DNA from: Flavobacterium crocinum
Lineage (GTDB): Bacteria; Bacteroidota; Bacteroidia; Flavobacteriales; Flavobacteriaceae
NCBI RefSeq assembly: GCF_003122385.1
Contig: NZ_CP029255.1
Span: 5,518,001-5,582,000 of the forward strand
Direction: 5' to 3'
Length of the DNA: 64,000 bases
Below, one piece after another: positions 1 through 8,909 of this stretch. Each line of letters begins with the position of its first letter. Positions within the stretch are counted from its first letter, which is position 1. The position numbers were made by a program, and so were the translations under genes. The notes under the pieces are model-generated. The model was not told the DNA's origin. It did no database searches and saw nothing but the letters and a program-made list of their open reading frames with translations.

Positions 1-170
1 TAAACGTAAATGGTGGAGCAATTTCTTTAGGTCATCCTCTGGGATGTACAGGAGCTAAACTTTCTGTTCAGTTATTCGATGAGATGAAACGCAGAGGTAA
101 TAAGTACGGAATCGTTTCAATGTGTGTGGGAACTGGGCAAGGAAGCGCTGGTATTTACGAGGTGTTATAA
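1..170 (+). CDS. Acetyl-CoA acyltransferase (thiolase), C-terminal end only
   Basis: Only the last 55 codons are in the window; the gene starts upstream. The reading frame gives [19 protein letters not shown] followed by [10 protein letters not shown]. These are the two C-terminal thiolase signatures: the GGAIxxGHPxGxxG block with the catalytic His, and the CxGxGxG block with the acid/base Cys. Thiolases cleave 3-ketoacyl-CoA to acetyl-CoA and a shortened acyl-CoA. An acyl-CoA dehydrogenase follows on the same strand 212 bases later, so this is probably the end of a fatty-acid beta-oxidation operon rather than a biosynthetic acetoacetyl-CoA thiolase. The degradative assignment is an inference from context. 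Confidence 0.9.
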   Translation, partial: NVNGGAISLGHPLGCTGAKLSVQLFDEMKRRGNKYGIVSMCVGTGQGSAGIYEVL

Positions 171-182
171 GGAAGTATAAAC

Positions 183-353
183 AATGTTTGTCATTCTGAG
201 GAACGAAGAATCACACTAGCATTTCCACAAAGTAACCATCTAGTTTGTCATTCCGAGGAACGAGGAATCTCCACGACAATTATCCTCAAAGTTTGTCAAT
301 CGTTGTGGAGCTACTTGTGGAGATTTCTCCTTCGTCGAAATGACAAGATTGAG
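183..353. repeat. Inverted intergenic repeat, family A (REP-like)
   Basis: Two forward units beginning TTTGTCATTCTGAGGAACGA and TTTGTCATTCCGAGGAACGA (near 187 and 244) are followed by an inverted arm with TTCGTCGAAATGACAAGATT (331-350). An inner pair, GGAATCTCCACGACAA and TTGTGGAGATTTCTCC, can also fold. A related copy lies at 50233-50353 and shares GAGCTACTT and TGACAAGATTG. The element lies between the thiolase and the acyl-CoA dehydrogenase without any coding potential. Confidence 0.7.
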
Positions 354-382
354 CACAAATAAAAAATAAAAAAAACATAATC

Positions 383-2188
383 ATGGCAGATACAATCGAA
401 AAAAACGTGACACGTGGTGGTCAGTTTTTAGTTAAAGAAACAAAATGCGAGGACATCTTCACACCAGAAGATTTCTCTGAAGAGCAGTTAATGATGCGTG
501 ACTCTGTAAAAGAGTTCGTTGACAAAGAATTATGGGCGCATAAAGATCGTTTTGAGAAAAAAGATTACGCTTACACAGAATCATCTATGCGTAAAGCTGG
601 TGAACTTGGACTTTTAGGAGTTGCAGTTCCTGAAGAATACGGTGGATTAGGAATGGGATTTGTTTCTACAATGTTGGTTTGCGACTACATTTCTGGAGCA
701 ACAGGTTCATTCTCTACTGCTTTTGGTGCTCACACAGGAATTGGAACTATGCCAATTACACTTTACGGATCTGAAGAACAAAAGAAAAAATACGTTCCGT
801 TATTAGCTTCTGGAGAATGGTTTGGTGCTTATTGCTTAACGGAACCAGGCGCAGGATCTGATGCTAATTCAGGAAAAACTAAAGCGGTTTTATCTGAAGA
901 TGGAAAACACTACTCTATTACAGGTCAAAAAATGTGGATTTCGAATGCAGGTTTCTGCAGTGTTTTCATCGTTTTTGCTCGTATTGGAGATGATAAAAAC
1001 ATTACAGGTTTCATCGTAGAAAACGATCCAGCAAACGGAATTTCTATGAATGAAGAAGAGCATAAATTAGGAATCCGTGCTTCTTCTACTCGTCAGGTTT
1101 TCTTCAACGAAACAAAAGTTCCGGTTGAAAACATGTTATCTGAAAGAGGAAACGGTTTCAAAATCGCAATGAATGCCTTAAACGTTGGTCGTATTAAATT
1201 GGCTGCCGCTTGTTTAGATGCTCAAAGAAGAGTTACTTCTGGAGCTGTAAAATATGCTAACGAAAGAATTCAGTTCAATACTTCAATTTCATCTTTTGGC
1301 GCTATCCGTTCTAAATTAGCTGAAATGGCTACTAATGCTTACGCTGGAGAAAGTGCTTCTTACCGTGCTGCAAAAGATATCGAAGACAGAATCGCTGCTC
1401 GTGAAGCAGAAGGAACAAGTCACCAGGAAGCAGAATTGAAAGGTGTTGAAGAATATGCTATCGAGTGTTCTATCCTGAAAGTAGCGGTTTCTGAAGACGT
1501 TCAAAACTGTTCTGATGAAGGAATTCAGGTTTTTGGTGGAATGGGATTCTCTGAAGATACTCCAATGGAAAGTGCCTGGAGAGATGCTCGTATCGCTCGT
1601 ATTTACGAAGGAACAAACGAAATTAACAGAATGCTTTCTGTAGGTATGTTGATCAAAAAAGCAATGAAAGGTCACGTTGATTTACTTGGACCAGCAATGA
1701 AAGTTCAGGAAGAATTAATGGGAATTCCATCTTTTGATACACCGGATTTCTCTGAATTATTCTCAGAAGAAAAAGTAATCGTGGCTAACCTGAAAAAAGT
1801 GTTCTTAATGGTTGCCGGAAGTGCTGTTCAAAAATATGGTCCTGAATTAGATTCTCACCAGCAATTATTAATGGCTGCTGCCGATATCCTAATCGAAATC
1901 TACATGGCTGAAAGTACTATTTTGAGAACTGAAAAATTAGCAAAAGCCCAAGGCGAAGATAAAGTTCAGGAGCAAATTGCTATGGCAAAATTATATTTAT
2001 ACAAAGCAGTTGATATTGTAAACTTAAGAGGAAAAGAAGGAATTGCTTCTTTCTCTGAAGGTGACGAACAACGTATGATGTTAATGGGACTAAAACGTTT
2101 CACTAAATATACTAATCTGCCAAATGTTGTGGCATTGAGAGAAAAAATTGCAGAAAAATTAGTTGCAGAAAATTCATACTGCTTCTAA
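383..2188 (+). CDS. Acyl-CoA dehydrogenase with C-terminal extension
   Basis: This 601-residue FAD enzyme catalyses the first, alpha-beta desaturating step of fatty-acyl-CoA beta-oxidation. The family's flavin/substrate motif appears as YCLTEPGAGSDANSG near residue 155, followed by KMWISNAG. The catalytic base is expected at Glu409 in IYEGTNEINR, the position equivalent to the YEGT glutamate of medium-chain dehydrogenases. At about 600 residues it is longer than the 380-residue core family. The extra C-terminal helical region (about 430-601) resembles very-long-chain type enzymes, suggesting long-chain substrates. It lies behind the thiolase on the same strand and is closed by a strong terminator at 2222-2260. 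Confidence 0.93.
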   Translation: MADTIEKNVTRGGQFLVKETKCEDIFTPEDFSEEQLMMRDSVKEFVDKELWAHKDRFEKKDYAYTESSMRKAGELGLLGVAVPEEYGGLGMGFVSTMLVCDYISGATGSFSTAFGAHTGIGTMPITLYGSEEQKKKYVPLLASGEWFGAYCLTEPGAGSDANSGKTKAVLSEDGKHYSITGQKMWISNAGFCSVFIVFARIGDDKNITGFIVENDPANGISMNEEEHKLGIRASSTRQVFFNETKVPVENMLSERGNGFKIAMNALNVGRIKLAAACLDAQRRVTSGAVKYANERIQFNTSISSFGAIRSKLAEMATNAYAGESASYRAAKDIEDRIAAREAEGTSHQEAELKGVEEYAIECSILKVAVSEDVQNCSDEGIQVFGGMGFSEDTPMESAWRDARIARIYEGTNEINRMLSVGMLIKKAMKGHVDLLGPAMKVQEELMGIPSFDTPDFSELFSEEKVIVANLKKVFLMVAGSAVQKYGPELDSHQQLLMAAADILIEIYMAESTILRTEKLAKAQGEDKVQEQIAMAKLYLYKAVDIVNLRGKEGIASFSEGDEQRMMLMGLKRFTKYTNLPNVVALREKIAEKLVAENSYCF

Positions 2189-2221
2189 ATTCAAAATAGT
2201 TTTTAGCTTTTTAATTTGTTT

Positions 2222-2260
2222 AAACCCGCGCAAGTCCGAAACTGCGCGGGTTTATTTTTT
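2222..2260 (+). terminator. Rho-independent terminator after acyl-CoA dehydrogenase
   Basis: An 11-bp perfect stem (AAACCCGCGCA / TGCGCGGGTTT) with a 10-base loop is followed by a T-rich run. It sits 33 bases after the stop codon and is strikingly GC-rich for this DNA. Confidence 0.9.
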
Positions 2261-2413
2261 ATTTTTTCTAAAAGTAAAAGGATAAATCGACGCAATATTT
2301 TTGCAACTATTTGCAAAATTTTCGTTAAAATTGATTTTTTGATTCTTCTAAAGGATTAAATATTGAGTCTATTGCTGTATATTTAGCATTCCAAAAACGC
2401 TAAAAACAAAAAA

Positions 2414-3508
2414 ATGAAACGAATTACCTTTATTACATTAGCATTAATGTGCATTAGCATCTCCAATAGTTTTGCACAGAAAAATAAAAAAATGGATATT
2501 ATTGCCTATTACACAGGCGATTCTCAACTTATTGACCAATATGAAGTTGGAAAACTAAATCAAATTATCTTTAGTTTCTGTCATTTAAAAGATGGAAAAC
2601 TAACTGTCGATTCTCCAAAAGATTCTATTACAATTAAACATTTAGTTTCGCTAAAAGCTAAAAATCCACAATTAAAAATCATAGTATCACTAGGTGGTTG
2701 GGGCGGATGCGAACCTTGTTCAGCTGCTTTTTCTACTGCTGAAGGACGCCTAAAATTTGCAAAATCGGTGAAAACTTTAAGTGATTCTTATAAAGTAGAC
2801 GGTTTGGATTTGGATTGGGAATATCCTGCTATTGAAGGACTTCCTGGTCATTTATATCAGGCAGTTGACAAACCTAACTTTACTGAGTTAGTTAAAATTT
2901 TACGTACCACATTAGGTAAAAAATACGAATTGAGTTTTGCTGCTGGTGGTTTCCAAAAATATTTGGACGAATCTATTGATTGGAAAGCGGTTACTCCATT
3001 AGTAAATCGTATCAATATTATGAGCTACGATTTGGTAAACGGATATTCTCAGGTTACTGGACATCATACTCCATTGTACAGTACAAATCCAAACGAAGAA
3101 TCTACAGACCGTACTGTAGAGTTTTTATTAAAACAAGGCGTTCCTGCAGAAAAATTAGTAATTGGCGGTGCTTTTTATACCAGACAATGGATCAATGTTG
3201 AAAACATCAACAACGGATTATATCAGGCTGGAAAACACGTTGAAGGTATTAATTTTAAAGATTATGCTAAAACTTACACAGAAGCAAATGGCTGGAAATA
3301 TTTCTGGGATGACAAAGCTAAAGCACCTTATTGGTACAATGCTTCAACAAAAACTTTTGCTACTTCAGATGATTTAAAATCTATTAAAGCAAAAGCAGAA
3401 TATGTAAAAGCTAAAAAATTAGGTGGAATCATGTTTTGGGAACTTACTTTAGACAGTTTCCGCGACGGAATGGTAAATGAAATTTACAAAGTGAAAACAG
3501 CAAAATAA
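2414..3508 (+). CDS. Secreted glycoside hydrolase family 18 (chitinase-like)
   Basis: A 364-residue GH18 protein with a type I signal peptide (hydrophobic residues 3-20, cut near SFA-Q). The diagnostic DxxDxDxE motif is intact as D129-G-L-D132-L-D134-W-E136, where Glu136 is the proton donor. A upstream strand carries the SLGGWGG motif typical of the family, and YDL / MFWEL segments fit the substrate-binding strands of the TIM barrel. It has no carbohydrate-binding or T9SS C-terminal domain, so it is probably periplasmic or simply secreted. Likely substrates are chitin or chito-oligosaccharides; endo-beta-N-acetylglucosaminidase activity on glycans is also possible. It stands alone with its own terminator. 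Confidence 0.92.
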   Translation: MKRITFITLALMCISISNSFAQKNKKMDIIAYYTGDSQLIDQYEVGKLNQIIFSFCHLKDGKLTVDSPKDSITIKHLVSLKAKNPQLKIIVSLGGWGGCEPCSAAFSTAEGRLKFAKSVKTLSDSYKVDGLDLDWEYPAIEGLPGHLYQAVDKPNFTELVKILRTTLGKKYELSFAAGGFQKYLDESIDWKAVTPLVNRINIMSYDLVNGYSQVTGHHTPLYSTNPNEESTDRTVEFLLKQGVPAEKLVIGGAFYTRQWINVENINNGLYQAGKHVEGINFKDYAKTYTEANGWKYFWDDKAKAPYWYNASTKTFATSDDLKSIKAKAEYVKAKKLGGIMFWELTLDSFRDGMVNEIYKVKTAK

Positions 3509-3525
3509 TCCACTTAAGAACATAA

Positions 3526-3568
3526 AAAAGGCAGTTGCATTACAAACAACTGCCTTTTCTGTTTTTTA
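3526..3568. terminator. Bidirectional terminator
   Basis: A 12-bp stem (AAAAGGCAGTTG / CAACTGCCTTTT) is flanked by A-runs on the left and T-runs on the right, so it can end transcription both from the chitinase and from the minus-strand gene that stops at 3583. Confidence 0.9.
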
Positions 3569-3582
3569 TAAATAGTAAAGTT

Positions 3583-4068
3583 CTATTGCACTTTTGATTT
3601 GTCTAATTCTCCAATAAACGGAATAGCCTCCAATATTTCACTACGAATAATAGTTTGCAGATAAACTTCCAACTGAATAAATTTTGCAGCATTAATTGAT
3701 CCAATTGCTTTTTTAGCTTTTGAATAGGTTTTACAGTAAAGCTTTTCGTAAGCAATATGATTTTTTAAAGTTCCTTTGGCCAATTCATCTGCTTTAGCAT
3801 CAGTAAGTGTTTCATAATTGGCAGCATAATCATTGATTAATTGAAATTTCGTCTGCCCCAGTGCTTTTCGCTGTGTTTCATAGTCATCATAAACTTTAGC
3901 AAAAGCTGCTGATTGCACATCCGATAGATTCATGTACTGCTTTACCAATTCACTTTTAGATTTTCCGTAAACACTTTGTAAAACATCTACATCTTCTTTA
4001 AAAGAAGATTGTGCATAAGATGAAAATGAGGCAACGGCCATAATAAGAATAAGACTTAATTTTTTCAT
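3583..4068 (-). CDS. Small exported helical protein (Spy/CpxP-like architecture)
   Basis: No firm family is recognised. I chose the ATG at 4068, not the one at 4107, because it opens directly into a signal peptide (MKKLSLILIMAVASFSSYAQ); the mature part is about 141 residues. It is almost all predicted helix, with a segment LSDVQSAAFAKVYDDYETQRKAL (written in full only here as LSDVQ...YETQRKAL) that resembles the LTxxQ-type helix of periplasmic Spy/CpxP/CnrX proteins. A similar exported helical protein sits in the sigma-factor operon at 18195. A role as a periplasmic stress or folding sensor is inference only. Confidence 0.6.
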   Translation of the reverse strand: MKKLSLILIMAVASFSSYAQSSFKEDVDVLQSVYGKSKSELVKQYMNLSDVQSAAFAKVYDDYETQRKALGQTKFQLINDYAANYETLTDAKADELAKGTLKNHIAYEKLYCKTYSKAKKAIGSINAAKFIQLEVYLQTIIRSEILEAIPFIGELDKSKVQ

Positions 4069-4149
4069 AGTTCTAATTTTTAATTTGTTTTTAAAAACAA
4101 TATGCATTACTCAAATATACTGATTTTTAACACATTAAAACTTATCAAA

Positions 4150-5070
4150 CTAAAAAAATGAATATTGATAAGCCAGAGATAAGGCGTAATAATTCAGTCC
4201 GTTATTGGTGTAAGCTCCAACATGATATTGCAATCTAAGTGACTGACCTTTTGCAATAGGTGTAGAAAATGTTCCTCCTACTCTCCAGTTATCAATCTGA
4301 CTATCATCAGCAACACCATCAGTTATCGTTTTTCCTCCAAAAAACCAATTTGTATTAAACCCAACCCACATCTGATTTTTAAAATAATAGCTTGCATGTG
4401 CCTGAAGACTGTAAGTGGATTTCTGTTCCAGCTTTTTCCCCATAAAATCATTATTATCCGTATAAAACCAAATCCCTGCATACGCTTCTGCATACAAATG
4501 TGTAAATCGTTTTGAAACGCCAATTTCCGGTTTAAATCCCCAACGATTAGTACCTATATTTACTTGTTTATCTGCGTAATATTTTCCAGTTGGTACAGAT
4601 GTTACCAAACTGACTCCCAAGATTGTTTTCTGCTCAAAATTTCTAAATTCCGATTTATCTAGTGCCGGTGACCCCAAAAGGTTAATTCCGAATCTGATTT
4701 TCATATCTGCAAAACCCGTTCGCGAGCCAGTCAAAACATCTCCGTTTGTTCTGGTTTGAGAACCATCCATAAACGTATACGGTAGTGTAAGCTGAACGCG
4801 GGCCAGTTTATTGGACAGACCAAAAGTCCTGATATAATTTAAAGCTAAATTATGACTATGAAGTGTAAAATCGGTAATGGGTAAAGAAGGATCAGTTAGT
4901 ACATTTCCATTCATAAAAAGATATCCTAATGAAGCAACATTAAGATGCTTAGGGACATTTGCGTAAACTCTGGGTTCTAAATCCTGGGCATAAAATGAAA
5001 AAACTCCAAAAAAGAAAAACAAAAGAGTCTGTCTTTTTTTTTCCGGCAACCAATAGATTCTTTTGATCAT
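4150..5070 (-). CDS. Outer-membrane beta-barrel protein, phenol-degradation MetA/transporter-like
   Basis: A 306-residue exported protein with alternating amphipathic strands, a signal peptide ending near FYAQ, and a terminal aromatic residue (YQYSFF) as expected for BAM-inserted barrels. The overall pattern resembles the family annotated as putative MetA-pathway of phenol degradation transporters. Substrate unknown. It is followed upstream in the transcript by DUF4251 and META genes on the same strand (38 bases between genes), suggesting a small envelope operon, but a functional connection is not evident. Family assignment is from overall pattern and not from a discrete motif. Confidence 0.6.
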   Translation of the reverse strand: MIKRIYWLPEKKRQTLLFFFFGVFSFYAQDLEPRVYANVPKHLNVASLGYLFMNGNVLTDPSLPITDFTLHSHNLALNYIRTFGLSNKLARVQLTLPYTFMDGSQTRTNGDVLTGSRTGFADMKIRFGINLLGSPALDKSEFRNFEQKTILGVSLVTSVPTGKYYADKQVNIGTNRWGFKPEIGVSKRFTHLYAEAYAGIWFYTDNNDFMGKKLEQKSTYSLQAHASYYFKNQMWVGFNTNWFFGGKTITDGVADDSQIDNWRVGGTFSTPIAKGQSLRLQYHVGAYTNNGLNYYALSLAYQYSFF

Positions 5071-5108
5071 AAAATAAAAGAATTTGAGGCGGTTTTGTAC
5101 TATTTGAG

Positions 5109-5624
5109 TTATTTTTTATCTGATGTTTTAGGCGCACTTACCAGTCCGTCATAAGAAATTGGCGCTCTGTTATTACTATTTACATTGAGCGTAGCTGATC
5201 CGTTAGAGAAAATAGTAAAAAACAAGTCATAAACATCATTTTTTCCCCGAACTGTAGCCTTTAGAATAGTGCTTTTCTTTTTATTTTCAATCTTAATATT
5301 TTCTGGTTTTCCTTCAAATTTAATTCCGCCATCGCTATTATATCCCACATTATATCCACGCCCAAAAAAAGGAAGATCACAAGTTGTATTTTCGGTATCA
5401 AATTTTAAAAAATAGGTATTGTAGTCTAGCTGAATTAATCTTCCTCCTTGTGGTGTCACTTTTTGTGCTTCAAAAACGAATTTTTTAGTTTCTAAAAGCG
5501 TTTGTATTTCTTTCTGCTTTTGAAGTTCTTTTTCTTGTTTAACCTCTTTTTTTGTTTTTTCCTGAGCGTTCATTGATACACTTAAAACAAAAAACAAGAA
5601 CAAAATAGATAGTTTCGTTTTCAT
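5109..5624 (-). CDS. DUF4251 domain exported protein
   Basis: A 171-residue protein with a clear signal peptide (cut near MNA-Q), a short Lys/Glu-rich charged linker (residues 22-45), then a DUF4251 domain containing the typical DLPFFGRGYNVGY stretch and a ligand-free beta-sandwich-like C-terminus. DUF4251 is a Bacteroidota family of unknown function, found in the envelope. It is four bases from the META gene (stop of the META gene at 5629 is downstream of this start on the opposite side of the gap), so the two are very probably cotranscribed in the order META, DUF4251, barrel protein. Confidence 0.8.
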   Translation of the reverse strand: MKTKLSILFLFFVLSVSMNAQEKTKKEVKQEKELQKQKEIQTLLETKKFVFEAQKVTPQGGRLIQLDYNTYFLKFDTENTTCDLPFFGRGYNVGYNSDGGIKFEGKPENIKIENKKKSTILKATVRGKNDVYDLFFTIFSNGSATLNVNSNNRAPISYDGLVSAPKTSDKK

Positions 5625-5628
5625 CTTA

Positions 5629-6066
5629 CTATTTTTTAGTGAAACGCATCATTGCAATATCTCCCGAAATAAAATTTAAAGTCTTACCGTCATCTGTAAT
5701 ATCGTAGGACGTTATTTTCTGAAGGGTTTTCATATAGGTTGTTTCGCCCTGACCGCTATCCAGACACATCATTTTGGTAACTGCCATTGGTTGCGTAAAA
5801 TCGATTTTGTTTCCGTTTACAACCAGTTTTCCTGTATAAGAATTACAGCTGTTATTTCCGGAAACCTGATTTTCCTTTGTATCAAAATTTATTGTTGGCT
5901 TTTTATTTGGATACAAACCATCAAAAGTAATTCGGGGACCTGTAATATAGTTCAGTTCCCAAGTTCCGTCAAGTTGAGAAACGGAGTCCGTTTTTTTGCT
6001 TTTAGAAGCAGTACAGGAAAGCAATATTGAACTAAAAAAAACGAGAGTAAGAATCTTTTTCATCAT
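5629..6066 (-). CDS. META domain lipoprotein (HslJ-like)
   Basis: A 145-residue lipoprotein. The first methionine of the MMKKIL pair at 6066 is preferred over an upstream start at 6147 because it begins a lipoprotein signal with lipobox ILLSC. The mature part is a META domain: DGTWEL at the N-terminus, NNSCNSYTGKL with the conserved Asn/Cys turn, and MMCLDS before the last strands. META domains occur in HslJ (heat-shock, novobiocin resistance in E. coli) and in many Bacteroidota lipoproteins; the biochemical role is unknown. It is first in a three-gene minus-strand operon and divergent from the superoxide dismutase. Confidence 0.85.
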   Translation of the reverse strand: MMKKILTLVFFSSILLSCTASKSKKTDSVSQLDGTWELNYITGPRITFDGLYPNKKPTINFDTKENQVSGNNSCNSYTGKLVVNGNKIDFTQPMAVTKMMCLDSGQGETTYMKTLQKITSYDITDDGKTLNFISGDIAMMRFTKK

Positions 6067-6280
6067 AACTTTAAATATTAAATATGAACGAATTAGAGAA
6101 TTTTGATTTCTAAAAAAAAACATTGAAACCATAACGAATTTAAGCAATATTTTTCGGTTTTGTGCTCAATCGATATTAAATTATAACGTATAGTTTGACT
6201 TTTTTTTAACTTTTAGAGTTAAAGTATTCCGTTATTTTATGTTAAATTTACTTAATCTTTAATTAAAAATGCCCGTAAAT

Positions 6281-6808
6281 ATGAAAAAACTAATCGTTTC
6301 TTTCGCTATAATTACAGCTTTAATCATTGGCTGTAAGACAAATAACAAATCAAATGACGCTAAAACTTTGACAGTTGCTTTAGAACCAAAAAGCAATAGT
6401 AAAGTGGGTGGAACCGCTGTTTTTACAGAAAAAAATGGCAAAGTTACTTTTACTGCAAAAATTTCAGGACTTGAGCCGGGAGTTCATGCCATTCACATTC
6501 ATGAAAAAGCAGATTGTAGTTCAGCCGATGGAAGTTCAGCCGGAGGACACTGGAATCCTACTTTCAAAAAACATGGAAAATGGGGAGTTGGTGAATACCA
6601 CAAAGGTGATATAGGAAACTTTACTGCAGATGCAAAAGGTAATGGTTCTATCACATTAACAACTGATGAATGGTGTATTGGATGCGGAGATGCCAACAAA
6701 GACGTTCTTGGAAAAGGCTTAATTGTACACGCAGGAACAGATGACTTTACAACCCAACCAACCGGAAATGCCGGCGGAAGAGTTGCCTGTGCAGGAATCA
6801 TCAAATAA
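6281..6808 (+). CDS. sodC: Cu/Zn superoxide dismutase lipoprotein
   Basis: A 175-residue lipoprotein (start at the MKKLIV methionine, lipobox IIGC) with a full Cu/Zn-SOD domain. All metal ligands can be placed: the HIHE pair for copper, the bridging His in GGHWNP, zinc His in KKHGK, zinc His and Asp in EYHKGDIGN, and the last copper His in LIVHAGTDD. The active-site Arg is in GGRVACG-like GGRVACAG. The Cys pair expected for the intrachain disulphide (EKADC and VACAG) is present. It dismutates superoxide outside the cytoplasm. An extra pair, CIGC, near residue 134 is unusual and could form a second disulphide. Confidence 0.93.
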   Translation: MKKLIVSFAIITALIIGCKTNNKSNDAKTLTVALEPKSNSKVGGTAVFTEKNGKVTFTAKISGLEPGVHAIHIHEKADCSSADGSSAGGHWNPTFKKHGKWGVGEYHKGDIGNFTADAKGNGSITLTTDEWCIGCGDANKDVLGKGLIVHAGTDDFTTQPTGNAGGRVACAGIIK

Positions 6809-6917
6809 GAAAAATCATAAATAACCACTATTTTTAACAAAATCTAGTGGTTATTTCATTTTAAATGAATTCTAAAACAAGAAAAAGACATAGCTTTGCA
6901 TCAGCAAAATTAAGTCA

Positions 6918-8120
6918 ATGATTAACCCATCAGCACACGGCTGGATAGATAAGTTTTTTAGCGAACAGAAGTTTTCAGAAACCATTCCTTTTGAAACTGT
7001 AGAATCGTTTTACTACAAAGTAAGAGAAACGGGATTTATTTATGGTCATATTATTGCCATTGATTCGCAAGTTCCGATTCCGATAAAAGGCTGGTTTAAA
7101 ACCGAAATTTCTAAAGTTGCCTTACTTAATACTCTTTATCACGTTTTTTGTTTAGAGAAAAGAAATTCGGAACCAACACATTTTATTTCAGAAGTTTTAA
7201 AGTTTTACAAACAGATGAATCCGGAAGGATTTAACCTGTTCAAAATTTTATTGCCAAAAGACACTCCTTCTCTATCTTTAGAAACCATTATTGACCAGAG
7301 AGTTCAGACCAATGATAGCATTATCAGTAAAAACTTTTCTCATCTGGTAACTAATGCTTTACTGTTTATCGATGTTTTGGCATTTAGACAATATTTAGAA
7401 CATGGTGAAATTCCGGAAAAATATCTAAAACGTATTGAAGAAACGGTTTTAGGAATTGTTGGTTTGGCTTTAAAAACCAAAACGGTAAAATCACAACATG
7501 ATGATTTATTGATTAAACTTTTTGAAGCATCCATCCGATATTCAAAATTTTCAAAAGTAACCGTAGAAACTTTAGAAACTTTGAATCTGGATTACTTTAA
7601 AAACAGACTGGAACAATATTACCTAATTGATATGGCCGGAATGGCTTTATGGAGTGATGGAGTTGTTGAAAATGAAGAAGCTTACTTCTTGTATTCTTTA
7701 GGAACAACAATGGGAATTCCTGATGATTTTGTAACCAAAAGCATGGATACAACCAATACTTTTATTACAACTCACAAAAAGAAGATTCCATACTTCAATT
7801 ATTCTAATCCTGTTAAACATTTCTACGATCAGATGACACACAGTGTTGTAAAACTGATTACCAGAAATAAAAACAGATTAATTCGGGAAATTATGCAGAG
7901 TAAAGAACTTGTAGTCTTACTTGCTTACTCTACCACAAGGGATTTGGATGCTAAAGAAAAGAAGAAAGTCAAAAAACAGCTTTTGGATATTTGTAAAACC
8001 ATTCCGTCCCTGACTATATTTTTACTTCCGGGAGGAAGTTTATTACTACCGATATTAATCAAGTTTATTCCAACAATGCTTCCTTCAGCATTTAATGAGA
8101 ATCTTGACGAAAACGAATAA
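6918..8120 (+). CDS. LETM1-related protein
   Basis: A 400-residue protein without signal peptide. The C-terminus carries LLPGGSLLLPILIKFIPTMLPSAF, quoted here in two parts: LLPGGSLLLPIL and IKFIPTMLPSAF. It closely resembles the PPFSLLLIPF / LFPNMLPSTF stretch of LETM1-family proteins, mitochondrial inner-membrane ion-exchange and ribosome-binding factors. Bacteroidota homologues are often called LETM1-related biofilm-associated proteins. The N-terminal two thirds are helical and of unknown function; one short hydrophobic segment lies in the LETM1-like region. It stands alone between sodC and a bidirectional terminator. The family call is strong; the function is unknown. Confidence 0.8.
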   Translation: MINPSAHGWIDKFFSEQKFSETIPFETVESFYYKVRETGFIYGHIIAIDSQVPIPIKGWFKTEISKVALLNTLYHVFCLEKRNSEPTHFISEVLKFYKQMNPEGFNLFKILLPKDTPSLSLETIIDQRVQTNDSIISKNFSHLVTNALLFIDVLAFRQYLEHGEIPEKYLKRIEETVLGIVGLALKTKTVKSQHDDLLIKLFEASIRYSKFSKVTVETLETLNLDYFKNRLEQYYLIDMAGMALWSDGVVENEEAYFLYSLGTTMGIPDDFVTKSMDTTNTFITTHKKKIPYFNYSNPVKHFYDQMTHSVVKLITRNKNRLIREIMQSKELVVLLAYSTTRDLDAKEKKKVKKQLLDICKTIPSLTIFLLPGGSLLLPILIKFIPTMLPSAFNENLDENE

Positions 8121-8123
8121 AAA

Positions 8124-8152
8124 AAATCGCCCTTATGAGGCGATTTCTTTTT
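8124..8152. terminator. Bidirectional terminator
   Basis: An 8-bp stem (AAATCGCC / GGCGATTT) with A-run before and T-run after, between the convergent LETM1-related and carbonic anhydrase genes. Confidence 0.88.
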
Positions 8153-8160
8153 TATATCTA

Positions 8161-8796
8161 TTAAAGATCTAATTGATAAACCGAATCCAGTTCTTCGTTT
8201 GAACTAATGGTTACATTCAAATCAGTTACAAAACCTGAATTTAAACCGTAAACCCAACCGTGAACCATTAAATCTTGTCCGTTTTTCCAAGCATTTTGAA
8301 CAATTGATGTTTTGGCTAAGTTATAAACCTGCTCTTTTGCATTGATTTCAACAAAAGCATTAAAACGCTCTTCCTCGTTCTCAATTGAATTTAAGTATTT
8401 ATCATGTAAACGATATTCATCTTTAATATGACGAAGCCAGTTGTCAATAATTCCAACAGACTGATGTCCCATTGCAGCTTTAACACCACCGCATCCGTAA
8501 TGTCCGCACACGATAATATGTTTAATTTTTAAAACATTTACAGCATAATCCAAAACACTCAACATGTTCATATCAGAGTGAACAACCATGTTAGCAATGT
8601 TACGGTGAACGAAAACTTCTCCTGGTTTTGCACCAACAATTTCGTTTGCAGGAACACGGCTGTCAGAACATCCAATCCATAATAATGGAGGTTGTTGTCC
8701 TTTTGCCAAATCAGCAAAATAATTAGGATCTTTTGCCAATGAAGTTTCAACCCACTTTTTATTATTTTCTAATAACTGCTCATAAAATTTTCTCAT
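8161..8796 (-). CDS. Beta-class carbonic anhydrase
   Basis: A 211-residue cytoplasmic zinc enzyme interconverting CO2 and bicarbonate. The zinc ligands are all present: C43 and D45 in CSDSR, H99 and C102 in HYGCGG. The Asp-Arg dyad D45/R47 gates the active site in this family. It lies 113 bases downstream of a SulP anion transporter on the same strand. Genetic pairing of SulP and carbonic anhydrase is well known and points to bicarbonate uptake coupled to hydration or pH control. Length is standard for the family. Confidence 0.95.
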   Translation of the reverse strand: MRKFYEQLLENNKKWVETSLAKDPNYFADLAKGQQPPLLWIGCSDSRVPANEIVGAKPGEVFVHRNIANMVVHSDMNMLSVLDYAVNVLKIKHIIVCGHYGCGGVKAAMGHQSVGIIDNWLRHIKDEYRLHDKYLNSIENEEERFNAFVEINAKEQVYNLAKTSIVQNAWKNGQDLMVHGWVYGLNSGFVTDLNVTISSNEELDSVYQLDL

Positions 8797-8909
8797 TTTT
8801 TTCTTTTTTGTGTGGTAATTTCTAAGTTATAATAGTCTCAAAAAATGAACTTGATGTAAAGTTACCTAAATTTTGAGACTTCTTTTACCTTAAAAGTGTC
8901 TTATTTTAA

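Noticed and set aside
1316..1675. A 119-codon open frame antisense to the acyl-CoA dehydrogenase
   Set aside because: Cys- and Ser/Phe-rich composition mirrors the coding strand codons; no signals for a separate gene.
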